A stretch of 64,000 nucleotides of DNA from Caprimulgus europaeus (lineage: Eukaryota > Chordata > Aves > Caprimulgiformes > Caprimulgidae): contig OU015523.1 of assembly GCA_907165065.1 (NCBI GenBank), forward strand, positions 25,695,834 through 25,759,833, given 5' to 3'. A program made the position numbers and the translations under genes. Shown here piece after piece: positions 36,241-48,419 of this stretch; within the stretch, counting starts at the first letter, position 1; each line of letters begins with the position of its first letter. Below the pieces are notes generated by a model that did not search any database, had not been told where the DNA came from, and saw only the letters and a program-made list of their open reading frames with translations.

Positions 36241-37072
36241 TTATTTTTTACGTTACTGAATTATCACCTCCACAGAGTTATGTATCATTTCAAGGAAAAA
36301 GAAAATAAACCTCTTTGCCTGACACCCCAAAAACATCCCAGCCGGACCCAATACACATGCAAAGGCATATGTTTTAATTCTTGGTCTTTTTACATCTTGG
36401 AAGCCTTATAGTCTCCTCTTGTCTTATAATATTACCTAAATTAAAATGAATTACTTGGCGTCTTGTTTCAACTTTCTATCCCTGGCACTACCATGGACAA
36501 TTAGCTTAAATCAAGCTTTGCTGAGTATAAATCTCAGAACCTTAAATTGGTTTTAAATGTGTTCACAGTCAATGATTCCCCTAAGATTTTGATTTAACAG
36601 TTATCTAGTTATGAAGCACAAAAATAAGACAATGTTGCACACAGCTAAATATCAGATTCAGTGAACACATTCATTACCCCCCAAATCCCCATGTAGATTC
36701 TATCTTCGCAGGTGGCATCAGGAGTAAAAATAGTCCTAATGCACAGGCAAAGTAGAAGACAGTTGTGAAGCCAAACTACCATTTCCAGGATGGAGAGCAG
36801 GCTGATAGTCAGAACCACAGCTCTCATGAACACTCATCTCAACATGCACAAACTCTACAGATTATACAGAATGTACAGAACCTGTTTGCACCCAATCTCT
36901 TCTGCAAATGTAGTTGTCATCCAGAAAAGCACAGCAGTGTTTTGCTTCCATTTTCTAAGGGTATTTCCACGGCATAGGACATAGTGAGAAGAAAACTGGA
37001 CAAGGATGTTAAAGTGGCACTTCATAAATAAGGTTTGTCAACATTGGTGTGATGTATGTATGCCCACATTCC

Positions 37073-37090
37073 TCTGATAGGCCTATCAGA
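37073..37090. promoter_or_regulatory. 18-bp perfect palindrome with back-to-back GATA motifs
   Basis: TCTGATAGG followed directly by CCTATCAGA, no spacer. Each arm contains a GATA core (TGATAG, and CTATCA on the other strand), so two GATA-type sites face each other. Perfect symmetry over 18 bp is seen directly; binding is inference. Confidence 0.4.
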
Positions 37091-38183
37091 AGAATTACAT
37101 TCAACCAGTGGGCAGCAGAAATGCACGTGCTCTTGGTAAGCATCAGTTCAATTAGAATTCCTTCCCAAGACTGCTAACCCCTCAACTGGCATTGCATAAC
37201 AGCCTAGATACATTATGGAAGAAGATTGCAATCAGAAGCACTCAATCCTGAGAATCACTGCTAAAGAACAAGCCATCTGGCCAGATATTGTCAAATCCTA
37301 CCTCACTGTGGAAAGACTTAATAATGTCTATGTAAAATTATTTCTTTTTTCTCTCCCCAAGCCACAGACACTGATTTAACCACAGTTAAACATGCTTTGC
37401 ACCTCTCATGACCAAGGGAATCTCAAGGCATCTGTAAAAGGCTTATCTGACCATTTCAATATACTGGGTCAGGTCTCTGTAACCTAATCCTTTGTGGATC
37501 TCTACACACCACTCTTCTGTGCCCTAGGTCTCCAGAAGTCACACAGTTAAGCTCTCCTACCTGAAACTTTGCTATTGATTTTCTATCATGTATAACTTAA
37601 GAAAAAAGAAACTCAGACTAACCTAGTTAGTTTATCTACATGGAAGATGATCAAGAATAATTTTTTTCAAAAATTATTTAATTAAAATAAAGCCATTTTT
37701 TTACAAAGTATCACTTAACTCCCAGTACAACAAAAGATTTTTTTCTGGGGGGGAATTAAGTTAAAAGTTGGGTCTTTTTTTTTTTCCTACTATGTGCTCT
37801 TTATTAATACTTACTCTGCATAGACATTCATAATCATTACTAATCATTAATTACTAATTGGGCTGAATAAAGGAAAAAAGAACAGCACACTCAAGACAGC
37901 CTGAATGCACAATATCTCTCCATGGGCCTTTAATACAAGCAAAGGATGGCAGCAGGAGAGTAGGAGCAAAGAAAGGAATACTGGAGTATGAGTACTGGAA
38001 AACAAAAGGAATAAGAAACACAAGGCCTTGGGCCAGAGGAGAAATCATAAATAAGTCAGAATGATGGTGGTTCATTTAGAAGGAGTAGTTCAAAAGAATG
38101 ATTAATGAAAGGAGTGAGGGAACCAGGTAGAGGATAAAAAGGCAGAAAGAAATGAAATAAGGGTTGTTTTGATACATTGAGAG

Positions 38184-38215
38184 AAAAGGTTCACATGGAA
38201 CAATGTGAACCTTTT
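38184..38215. repeat. Perfect hairpin, 13-bp arms, 6-nt loop
   Basis: AAAAGGTTCACAT (38184-38196), loop GGAACA, then ATGTGAACCTTTT (38203-38215). Each arm carries AGGTTCA/TGAACCT, similar to nuclear-receptor half-sites. Too short for a microRNA precursor. Confidence 0.9.
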
Positions 38216-40804
38216 ATAAATGGATTTAACAATGAATTTAACAATGATGGTAAGATTTACAGCTAAGTATTTTTGACTGAACAAGAATGTTTTCTGGTTT
38301 ATCATTTGTAACTTTCAAAATTTTTAACAAATTGCAGGAAATCAGTTGCTCAGAATCTCTGCTCCTGGATGGCATGGCCTCTGCATGCTCTGTAATCCTC
38401 TTCAGGGGTCAGATGTAGCCCAAGGAAGTCTGCACAACCAAAGGTAACTCCAGCCAGTACAAGGGAAGAAAATGGGCTGGTATTACCACGTGTTTTCAGT
38501 TCATGGTCTATAATTACCCACTAGAGAGGAAGCACAGTGAGACTTCTACTCCAGTAGAGTGTTTCTACAGGACTACATAAGTCTTACAGTCCCCTATGCT
38601 GAGCATTTTGCTGTTCTAGGTTGAAGTGTTGTTGAGTCATAAATGGACCTGACCTCAGGTTTTTTGTTGCTTCCTTCATGACGCTTGTGTGTTTCATAAG
38701 CCATGTCTAGATTCAGTAGATGAGGAGGTGTTCTGCTGGAAGAAACCTGAGAAGAAGTTGAAGTAATCTTCCCTGCTCTGAATGAGTAACTCTTCTTCCC
38801 AGTTTTCTTCAAAAAGAAATTCCATTCTCTCCCAAATTACTCAGAGCAAGCCACATCCTCTCACCAGTATGTGAGAATGTAATGTCACAAACCATGCTGT
38901 CTTCCTAAGGACATGATGAAACAGCTTAGGGTATTACAATCCCTGATCCAAATTCAAGCTTCACTACCACAAACATATACAGAGATTATGATAATGCAAC
39001 CATGAAACCAGATAAATGTCTGTATCCTGTTTGCCAGTAAATTAGGTGTTTCCCAGCAACAACTAGGTTTACTAGACATACAAATGTTTGATTACCATTT
39101 CTTCATATAAACAAAATATAACACACTGAACATATAAAAGCAAAAACCCTAATAGATAATCCAGTCTTGAAGTATATAAGCAAATATCACCCACATTAAC
39201 CTCAGCAACTGTTAGATTTAAATTAGCAATCTGGGGATTCAATGCCACTGCCTGTATAAGGCCATGATGAAAAAATGTAATATCCTATCTGAACTCTTAC
39301 AAAACAGCCAGCATCATTGCTCTCCTGACTACCAAAACAATATCAAGAAATCTTAACATGTAACATTTACCATGTATCAGAATTAACAAATTTTTAAATA
39401 AAGTCCCAAGTTCATACCATACCTGTTAAATGAAATCTTTATGACTGTTGAGGATTAATATTATGAGCATGGGCCAAGAATGCAAATGTGTTGTGAGAAA
39501 GAATTCAGGAGTGAAGCTGAAGAGCCAAGTGATAAGTACAGCAAAAACAGTTATATGTTGCCTTCTAAAAAACTTGAAGAAGGTGAAAAGAGAAGAAAAG
39601 GAACATTAGCTATGATTTAAGTTTTTAATTCATATTAAGATTGATTTTTTTCAGTGCTGTTCTGTTGCTTACTTCTTCTTCCCAGGCTAGATGACATCCT
39701 AGTATGAATGGGTAAGCTAACCTTTACTTTTTTGCTCTTGAAATAAAGTTTGCCCTGCTAAATGTACACCCATGCACTCTTCTAAAGAAATGGATCTTCC
39801 CCTGTTTTCCACATACATCATAAGTCATAGTTCATACATCAGCACAGAAAAAGTACATTAAAAAATTAGTATCTCAAAAAAAATAAATGTTTTTGTTGTA
39901 CCTGAAGCACTTAAATGTTAGAATATGTTTTGTAAATTCAGATGTGATGTGGCTTATTGCTTCAAACCTACTCTGCTTCATTGGCTTCGTGATATGAGAG
40001 CATCATGGCCTTGCCTTGATCATGAGCAGATGGCTCAGGGTTAAGCATGGTGTGCCATGGCAAACATGACAATGGAGACAAGAATGGGGCATGATAAGCC
40101 TTGTCACAAGCTGTGCATTAACAGTGAACTAGACAAAGGTACCTGAAACTGCTGGACAGTGGTACCACCATGGGCTGATCACATTTTCAGCCAGTGCCAA
40201 CATATGTCTGGAAATATGCTCAGTGGTGGAGAACAAAGACTGGGACATGGTTAGATGTGTGCCTAACACTGCAGCTGCAGAGCCAAGTTGCCCAGACTAG
40301 CAGGAATGAGCATTGTACTGCTGCCGGCCCCACTGTTCTGTCATGGCAGGAATCCAAAGGTGAAGAACCAGCAGGCTTTGTGACCCTCCCAACCACTCTC
40401 TAGTTTTACTGGTTCAAAAATTGTACCTGAAAAACTGTAATATAAAGATGATAATATTTTTACTGCCTAGGAAAATCTCTTCCCAAACCTAACCCTGAAA
40501 TAACCTGGAAATATTAACTACTACAAACTATAGTCACTGGTGTTAATTGAATAAATCATTGATGAAAAGCCTGAGTACACTTTTAAAGGTAAATTTTAAT
40601 GAACATTTAATTCCACCAAAGTCTTTTTTTTTTTTTTTAATGAAGATATTCTTTAGGCCAATAACACGCTGTGAAAAAGCTTAGAAAACACTGACATAGC
40701 AGAATGTATGGTGGGACCACATTCCTTTTAAAATCTTTACTAACATTAGCAAAACACTACATAAAATTGTCTGTGTATACCCAATGAGTTATTTCCACTG
40801 CAGG

Positions 40805-40905
40805 AAAAAAAAAAAAACCCAACCCAAACCAAACCAAACCAAGAAATCCAACAAAACAACAAAAAACCCCAACCAACCAAACAAAACCCCTCACCAAAAC
40901 CAAGC
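40805..40905. repeat. AC-rich low-complexity tract, (AACC)-like
   Basis: An A-run followed by CCAACCCAAACCAAACC-type units and AACAAAACAACAAAAAACC. It is essentially free of G and T on the plus strand, a strong purine-amine strand asymmetry, and imperfectly repetitive. Confidence 0.85.
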
Positions 40906-41263
40906 TAAAGAGGTGATGTGAATTGGATTAAGAAAGGCTGTGAATGATGAAGGATTATATGGTAATTGAGGAAAAAGCTAGCCCTCTTAACTTTTCATTT
41001 CCAGAATGTATTTATCAAAACAAACCAGAGCTGTATCATTCCTCCCCAGCTTGGGAGTATTGGTGGTTGGGGTTTGGTTTTTTTTTTTTTCAAGGAGGAG
41101 GGGAAGGTGGCTGGGCAAGCTGAGTGCCTCTGAAACACACCTCCACTACAACTATAATTTTTTTCCAGCCCATTGTTTGCTAGTGGGGTAGACATGAAAA
41201 AGCAGGCATAGCTTCAATTTGTTAATCTATGTACCATACTGATGGATTAAGTTAAACACTTCA

Positions 41264-41452
41264 CAGTGTTCACTGGAACCGGTTGCCCGAGGAAGTTGTG
41301 GATGCCCCCTTCCTGGACGTGTTTAAGGCCAGGTTGGATGAGGCTTTGAGCAACCTGGTCTAATGGAAGGTGTCCCTGCTCATGGCAGTGGGGTTGGAAT
41401 TGGATGATCTTTAAGGTTCCTTCCAGCCCAAACCATTCTATGATTCTATATA
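41264..41452 (+). mobile_element. CR1 LINE 3' end, plus orientation
   Basis: CACTGGAACCGGTTGCCCGA, AGTTGTGGATGCCCC, TTAAGGCCAGGTTGGATGAG, AGCAACCTGGTCTAATGGAA and GGAATTGGATGATCTTTAAG lead to ATTCTATGATTCTATA at the right edge, a textbook CR1 3' end in plus orientation. It is truncated to about 190 bp. It looks little diverged, like the 62 kb copy, and lies about 160 bp upstream of the CTCF-like motif island. Confidence 0.95.
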
Positions 41453-41610
41453 AGGGAGTCAACAAGATTTGTGGGCATATTTTATGGTGCAAATTCTGAT
41501 AGAGAGCATAACTACCGCTTGTTTTAGTCCAAACACTACAGGTGTGTTACAGAGGAAAGGTAACTCTGCTTGAGTAGCTAAACCAAGTCACAAGGGGTTT
41601 TACGCGACAA
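41453..41610. other. Spacer between CR1 and CpG-bearing island
   Basis: Unique DNA without recognised features. Confidence 0.5.
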
Positions 41611-41715
41611 AGCGCACCTGGGGCTTTTGCGCAGTCTGTGAGTGCCACCTGGTGACCATGTTTCTGATGCCGTAGCCAGCGTGTCAAATCCCATCATACC
41701 AGCGCCCTCTCTGAA
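41611..41715 (+). promoter_or_regulatory. Cluster of CTCF-like motifs (candidate insulator)
   Basis: AGTGCCACCTGGTGACCA (41641-41658) matches the CTCF core AGCGCCCCCTGGTGGCCA at 15 of 18 positions by hand. AGCGCCCTCT (41701-41710) matches its first ten positions at nine. AGCGCACCTGGGGC (41611-41624) is a weaker third. All three read in the same direction. The island also has several CpGs (ACGCGAC, TGCGCAG, CAGCGTG, GAACGC), unusual in this AT-rich window. CTCF binding is inferred from known motif specificity and was not shown here. Confidence 0.4.
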
Positions 41716-42515
41716 CGCTTTTCAGAACTGGAAATTCAATGAATTTAACCAGCACATAATACTAAATGGAAAGTACTCTATTAATCAGTGCCAGGGATGA
41801 AAAATTATTCCAGAGCTCGATGTATTAGAATTGCCAGATCATAAGCTGTGTAAAACTTTAGAGCAAAGTTATTTGTCCTTAGCAGGTGTGGCAATATTAA
41901 TAGAATGTGACTAAACTGATGCTGAGAGCTTAACAACATAACGATGAATAACTGGTAATATTATATTAGAGTAGGTCTAAGCTTTAAACAAGCATCTCAA
42001 TTTCAGATTTCTAGGAATGTTCTGTGCTATTTTCCATTTTCTGTTACTTTGTTAATAGCACTCTCCAATCTATTTCAAGTCACTAATACAAATGAACAAA
42101 GTAGCCCAGAAGAAATGAAAAAAAACCCCAAAACTTTTCATCTGGAGCAATTTTGCTGCCTGCGCTGAAACCAGATTTTTGTTTTGAGAGTCAATAACTT
42201 ATCTATCTACAAACTAGTTTCAGAAAGAAAATAGTAACATTTATTTCCATCTTGCAGCTCCCTTTCTTGACTATTCTCTACAAACAAATTCAATTCCCTG
42301 TCCTTTTTGTCTTTCAGCATGACCTCTACCACCTTTCCCAGGGCTCCTCCTGTAAATGATGCTGTTGCATGAAGTCCATTAGGAAATGCATTTGTTATTT
42401 ATTAAATATTTAGCAAAGAATTTGAAAGGAATATTTTCTAGGGTACCCTGCATGATGTCAGAAGTCTGAACTCAAGAGCAGGACAGTAAACCACCTATGG
42501 AAAATAAAATAAAAT
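41716..42515. other. Non-genic AT-rich DNA
   Basis: No gene or repeat is recognised. Confidence 0.55.
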
Positions 42516-42605
42516 ATAAAATAAAATAAAATAAAATAAAATAAAATAAAATAAAATAAAATAAAATAAAATAAAATAAAATAAAATAAAATAAAATAAA
42601 ATAAA
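42516..42605. repeat. Perfect (ATAAA)18 pentanucleotide microsatellite
   Basis: Eighteen uninterrupted ATAAA units cover 90 bp, preceded by three imperfect units from 42501. No retrotransposon lies beside it, so it did not obviously grow from a poly(A) tail. Probably highly length-variable. Confidence 0.95.
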
Positions 42606-45600
42606 ACTGGAGCAATTTGAAACAGGCATGTTACACTAGAGTTTCATTTCAGAATGCTACAGCATAAGGCTTTCATTTTCTTTACTCGTGAGAGAGATGG
42701 TGAGAAAGTGTTGGAACCATATGAAGAGTGGAATAAAATTCTCATAAAAAGGAAAGAGGCAAAAAAGCAGGAAGAAAAGGAAGATCCCATTAAAAGAGTG
42801 AAAAGTGGCAATGACTCAAGTTTCCTTTAAACCAAAAACAAAACAAAACAAAATGAAAACCAGAAACAGAACGGCCAAGAACAGATATAGTGAGAAAGCT
42901 GCTAGAAAAACTGTCACACCAAGCAGGAAATGCTGTTTAGATCCCAGAGACCCTCTTCATGCATCACAGGCACTCATCAGTAAAATTAAGTTTAAAAAAC
43001 ATGAGTCATCTCACAGCTTAAAGACTAGGGAGATACATTTTCATATAGCATGATTTAATGTTATTTGAGTTGACCTGTTTCCTTCAGTTTCCCTTTTAAG
43101 GAAAGCTTGGATTCTGCTGAAAGTGAGAGGACTCAATTCCACATTCTGCCAGGAACCTGCTTTGTGTCCCTACTTTTCTTTGCCTCTGTTTACCCTTTCA
43201 TTCACTTTCTTGGCTTTAGTCCAGGCTTCAAAGGGCTGGAAGAGTAATCAATGTCTTCAATACCAAACCAAGAAATGCAGTGGGGGAAGGAAAGAAGAAA
43301 TCAGTCTGGATTATGGGAAATTTTTTTATTATTTATTTTATTACCTTTTTTCCTAACCAATACAAAAAGCCTGGAAGAAAAATCATCTCATATGAAAAAT
43401 TTGATTCAGTGTGAGACATTTTGTTCAACAATTGTAAGAAAAACATAGGAAATGCGCAGCAACCCTGCAGCTGATATTTCCCCCCTGCCCTCATATGAGA
43501 GCACTCACATGGGAGTACCAAGTCTGAGCCCCTCTTCTGCCTGGGGACATCAGTGACATCTCACACCCTTGCACCTAACCCACCGTGCTGCAGAGCCCTT
43601 CTTCTCTGCTTTCCAGCAGTAAAGAATCACACCATAGACTTGGAATTGCTTCAGCAACAAAGACTTCAGGAGATAACTACCAAACCCCACCAATTTCCTA
43701 TCAGCATGGGAAACGTGTATACCATGAGTCACTGCTCTGAATCAGAAGAGAGTAGAGTTACAGCTGGGTTTCTCACCTTGCAGGTGGGCATCTTAGTCCA
43801 TTACCCCAGGCTTTAGGGCTTTCCGAGGTGGCTCTCCAGCTGCCTCCACCCTTGATGACCCTCTTAAATAACACTTGGACAGTGGGAAAGTGACTTCTCA
43901 ATTTAATGGCAAATACATGTAGCTTTCAGCTGCTGCTTTGCTATTATAAAAAATGGTAAGACTATTCACATTGCAGTCACACTACATAGCCTGCTGATTG
44001 GAGCGCTTCTTAAGAAAGTGCAGGAGAAGACAGAATTCATCTCGATTGCACACATTTTGGGTATAGCACTTTCAAACATCTAAGAAATAGTTGCACCAGG
44101 ACACATCAGGTACTGAACTTCCTGACTGCACCCTCCGTGCTAAGGAATAAATAGGGGAGTCAGAGGGCAAGAGTTCTGCTCAAGAGCTGTTGCTCTTAGG
44201 GACGATTCATCCACAACATAACATAGGCAAAAGCATCTTGCGACTCCATAGCCTGCCATTCCCCTTTGATGTCTGTTTGGAAACAAACCTGTAGCCATAA
44301 CCAAGAGCCTATTTGCCCTTGTGTTCCCTTTCCACTGTGAAAGTGTTTCCTTGTACAATCTGAGAAGTTACCAGCCCACAGTAAAGTATGCGGTGGAAAA
44401 AATCACTACAAGTGAACAGGTAACAAGTGCAAATATGTATTTACAAATCAGTATCTATGACTCACTAATGTTACTGAGAGTTATCTTCCAAGTCTGATAT
44501 AGTACATCCGTAGTAAAATATTAAGGTGAGAAAAGTTTAATTTTCTTTCTTTTTGTGCAAGACACGCAACAACAACTTTCACAAAGATGTGTGTTTGAGT
44601 GACTGAATCAGACAAACTAAATAAGCAAAGGGCCAGTTACCTGTAATGATTTTCAGGCATGTGTGACATGTTCAGGACAAAACTGTGTTTTATTCATATA
44701 CTCAATTCATGCAAAACAGTTCTTTATATGCTTGCTGCCTGAGTAAGTAATGACAGCAGCAATCACTGTATCTAAGAAGACATGTTAATACATAATGTCC
44801 TTAACTTCTTGAATCTCCAATTATAAATAAGTTGCATGATCATCCTCTCTTGAAGCATGGCAGATCTCTGTGGAACCCAGAGGAAGAGGCAAAGCTTTTT
44901 ATTTAGTCTTTTTTTTTTCTCCCAGCATTATTACTGCTCTAATATAGAAATCTCTGAAATGCAAGATCTGCACTCTATCCTTTGAGACTCAGCAGATGTC
45001 TTTAAAATGCTTAGTCTATTAAAGCATATAAGGCATGATTAACAATCTGAGGGCTGCTGATCTGAGGTGAAAGATTAGGTAGAATTTGCCCAATAGCTTT
45101 TGCAGATTTATGTACTATACATCAGAACCATTAGTGTAATTATTTTACAAAACCTCAGATGCCATGCTCAAAAATCCTCACCAAAAAACCCAAGCAATAT
45201 GAATGAAAAAATGGTATGATAAAAGATAAAAAATATATTAGAAAAAAAAAAAAAAAGCCAGAGCGTTTGAGACAAAATTGTTCAGGTTCTGTCTCCATTC
45301 AAAACTACATCACTGTTATTTGCCTTTTAATGAACCCTATAGGACAACGAGCTAAACTCGGTGGAAAGGTATGAAATATATTCAGTTTCCCTTAATAGTA
45401 TGAGCTGAATGTAGCAATCACCAGGAAATTGTGGTTGGTTTATTGTTGTGTTTTTCTCTTCATTCTATCTTTGAAAAAGGTATTGCTTTTTAATTATTTA
45501 TTTCTGCTTACCTGATGAGTGATAAAAAAACTTAGAGTTTTCAATTAGAGAAAACAGTTCACAGTTTTCACTTTTTTTTCACTGTTTTGTTTTGGGATTT

Positions 45601-45740
45601 TTTGTTTTGTTTTGTTTTGTTTTTTTCACGAGTTCACAAGGCAAACAAGCCCAGCTCAAGTACAGTAAAAAAGCAATAGAAATAGAGAGAAGCCTCTTAA
45701 ATCATCTGAAGCTTTATTATAACCTAATGATAATGCCAAT
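42606..45740. other. Non-genic AT-rich DNA
   Basis: No gene is supported. It holds an A15 run at 45242-45256 and a (TTTTG)n tract at 45584-45627. The 43550-43820 patch has opposing frames without motifs and a phrase (CTTGCAGGTGGGCATCTTAG) that hints at an old SINE or LINE, unassigned. Confidence 0.5.
45584..45627. repeat. (TTTTG)n low-complexity tract
   Basis: TTTTG units interrupted by GGATTTT, ending in a T7 run. Imperfect. Confidence 0.85.
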
Positions 45741-46915
45741 ATCATAGAAGCATAGAACAGATTGGCTTGGTAGGGGCCTTTAAAGATTTTCTATTTCAAC
45801 TGCCCTGCCATGGTTAAGGACATCTTTCACTAGATCAGGTTGCTCAAAGCCCAGTTCATCCTGATTTTGAACACTTCCAGGAATGGGGCATCTGCAACTT
45901 CTCTGAGCAACTTGCTCCAGTGTCTCACCACCCTCATTGTAAAAAATTCTTTCCTTTCATGTAAATCTATACTCTTTCAGTTAAAAAATGTTGTCCTTAT
46001 CCGGTCACTACAAGCCTTGGTAAAAAGTCTCTCTTCATCTCTCTTATAAACCCCCTTTATATATTGAAAGGTTGGAATAAGATGTCCCAGGAGCCTTTTC
46101 TTCTCTAGGCTGAACAACCCCAAGTCTCTCAGTCTTACTCGATGGGAGGGATATTCCAGCTCTCTGGCTGTTTTTGTGTCCATCCTCTGGATTTACTGTC
46201 ACAGGCATGTATCTCTTGTGCTCGGGACACCAGAGCTGAACATAATACTCCAGGTACTCATGAGAGTCGAGCGATCTCACAAGAGCAGAGTAGAAGAGGA
46301 GAATCATTTTTCTCCACCTGGAGAAAGTGCTGGCCACACTTCTTTTTATGCAGCCCAGGATATGACTGTCTTTCAGGGCTACAAGGCCATGTTGCTGTCT
46401 CATGTCCAGGTTTTCATCCACCAATATCCCCAAGTCCTTCTCCGCAGGGCTGCTTTCAATCCATTCATGCCTCAGTCTGTATTGATATTGGAGTTGCCCC
46501 AACTCAGCTGCAGGACCTTGCACATGGCCTTGGACTTTATGAGGTTCACATGGGTCCACTCCTCAAGCCTGTCGAAGTCCCTCTGGATGTCATCCCTTCT
46601 CTCTAAGGTATCAACTGCAGCACTGAGCTTGGTGTCATCCACAAACTTGCTGAGGGTGCACTCAATCCCACTGTCTATGTCATTGATGAAGATAGTAAAT
46701 AGTATTCCAGCATGGACCCTTGAGGGAAACCACTTGTTACTGATTTCCACTTGGACACTGAACCATTGATTGTAAATCTTTGAACATGGTCATTCAGCCA
46801 GTTCCTTATGTATCTAACATTCCATCCATGAAACCTATATCTCTCCAATTTAGCAGCAAGAATGTTGTGGGGGACCATATAAAAGGCCTTACAGAAGTCC
46901 AGGTAGATGACAATA
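45741..46915 (-). mobile_element. CR1 LINE, 5'-truncated, second largest
   Basis: The left edge, ATCATAGAAGCATAGAACAG, is a degenerate pair of terminal 8-mers. Going right, the reverse complement of the CR1 tail (AGGTTGCTCAAAGCCCA, CTTCTCTGAGCAACTTG) and the RT thumb and palm follow. The 5' border falls at about 46915, just upstream of RT motif A, where CR1 wording stops near GTAGATGACAATATG. Compared with the 23 kb copy it is shorter and more diverged in the terminal region. Confidence 0.9.
46044..46915 (-). pseudogene. CR1 ORF2 reverse transcriptase remnant
   Basis: The remnant begins within RT motif A (the phrase LDFCKAF opposite about 46885-46905, here followed by YMV instead of DTV). 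It then shows [11 protein letters not shown] (46675-46878 frame) and motif C as FVDDTKL in a different frame (46472-46750), so the second catalytic pair DD is kept but the frame is broken between them. A third frame (46044-46559) carries [25 protein letters not shown] and LVRSLDSHEYLEYYVQLW, the thumb and connection region. At least two frameshifts separate the blocks, and the 5' half of the RT and the endonuclease are missing. It is non-functional. Confidence 0.85.
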
Positions 46916-48419
46916 TGTCTATTACTCAGAGGGCTAGAATGATACTGGTTTCTGAATTGAACTGTGCAGTTCCCACCGATTTTATTTACAACACCAATTT
47001 TCCCAGGTATAGATTAAAAGTCCACGTCAATAAGTAAACTGCAAATAAGAATGGAGGTAAGAAACATGTAACATAGGGAATTGCTTTCTTTTTCTTTTTT
47101 GTGGGAAATCTACGTCCCAGGACCATTTGAGGAGCATTGCCCTCTCAATTCTCTTGCTACGAGGTCTTTTGTCAGAGGCCTAAGCAACCCCTGTGCTGAC
47201 ACCTTACAGCATGTCAGCAAAGCCAAGCATTCAACAAGCCCTGCAGAGAAATTATTGATCCTGACCATTCTGAAGTCTTCAATGAGGTCATGAAATCTGT
47301 ACAGGAAGGGTTCGCAGTCAGAAAAACAGGGAAATAATTGAAATGAAACAGAAGACAACTGTAGAGTTCAAATTGGGATAAAGGAGAAAGGGAGAAACAC
47401 ATATGATTATGAAACTTCCTTTCGGTTACCTAAGCTTGTCCTGAACAGTATTTAAATTGTTTCAAATATACCTGGTGCAGGACTGGCACCATATGTCTAA
47501 ATATGTAACAGTGAGTTATTTTTATATAACACCATCACATCACATTGTCATTCAATATCCAAGATTCAGGTTCATACATATTCTTTGACAAATTTGACAA
47601 GTGATGTGAACTCTATTCAACTGTCAAAACCACAAGTATTTACAGACAAATCTTGTCAACTTTACTCCCTCAAGTCCTTTCCTTTTAATGGGATTTGTGA
47701 TTGAGTAAACATCCATGTTATAAGTGGATGGGCAATATGGTATTTACAAGCAAACTTGAAAGGAATTGGGAAATAAAAAGTACTCGGTACCCCTACGTAG
47801 TTCTCATAGCTTTTTATATCCCAGCAATCATGCAGCCAGTCTAATCATCACTTAGCCATGGGGCACACAGCTTGTCCTTCTTCCATACAAAACCCTTCTT
47901 TGCTGTTTTGAACAGTGGCAGCCTATTGCTTGACAAAAAGCACCAGGTAAGCCTGTGGTTTTGATTTCTGGCACCAGAAAGTTTGGTGTTACCAGGTGCT
48001 AGAGGGGAAACAGATTTCAGTGCTTAGAAGCTAATGCTCTGGTCATCTGCAATCAGAGTTGTCCTCAATCTTGCTGAACAGGGCACCCTCTGTTAGCAGA
48101 CAGTTACTCACAGAAATCATGGAAAGGCTGTCACACGAATGTTAGTCTCTCAGCAAAAGCACTTTATGAACTTTCCTTTCCCCTCCCCTCTAGCATCTGC
48201 TCATTCCTGCCCTCCTGAACTTTAACAGCCCCTCCTAACATTTGAGGTCATACTGTCATCCAGATTGCTGATATGATTCGAACTTGAGGGGAAGGAAAGA
48301 TATCCACACATGCATGCACACCTAACTTAGGAAAAAAATAAATTGGGAAACAGAAAGCATGTTGCTTTCTTTTTTCCAGTTCCAATAATTTCAGTGAATT
48401 GATTTCCACTGCATCCACA

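Larger units (their letters stand above)
34434..41263. other. Non-genic AT-rich DNA with several palindromes
   Basis: No gene is supported. Notable small structures are listed separately: 35317-35343, 35803-35823, 37073-37090, 38184-38215 and the AC-rich tract at 40805-40905. A patch at about 39990-40400 is less AT-rich and holds a motif-free 69-codon frame (40194-40403); its origin is not recognised. A T15 run is at 40624-40638. Confidence 0.55.

Noticed and set aside
38184..38215. Hairpin considered as a microRNA precursor
   Set aside because: Stem of 13 bp is far short of the roughly 30-bp stem of a precursor, and flanks do not extend it.
40194..40403. 69-codon frame in a less AT-rich patch
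   Set aside because: No motif and no splice or poly(A) context; left as unassigned.
46142..46769. Plus-strand frames of 154 and 197 codons
   Set aside because: Antisense shadows of the second CR1 ORF2 remnant.
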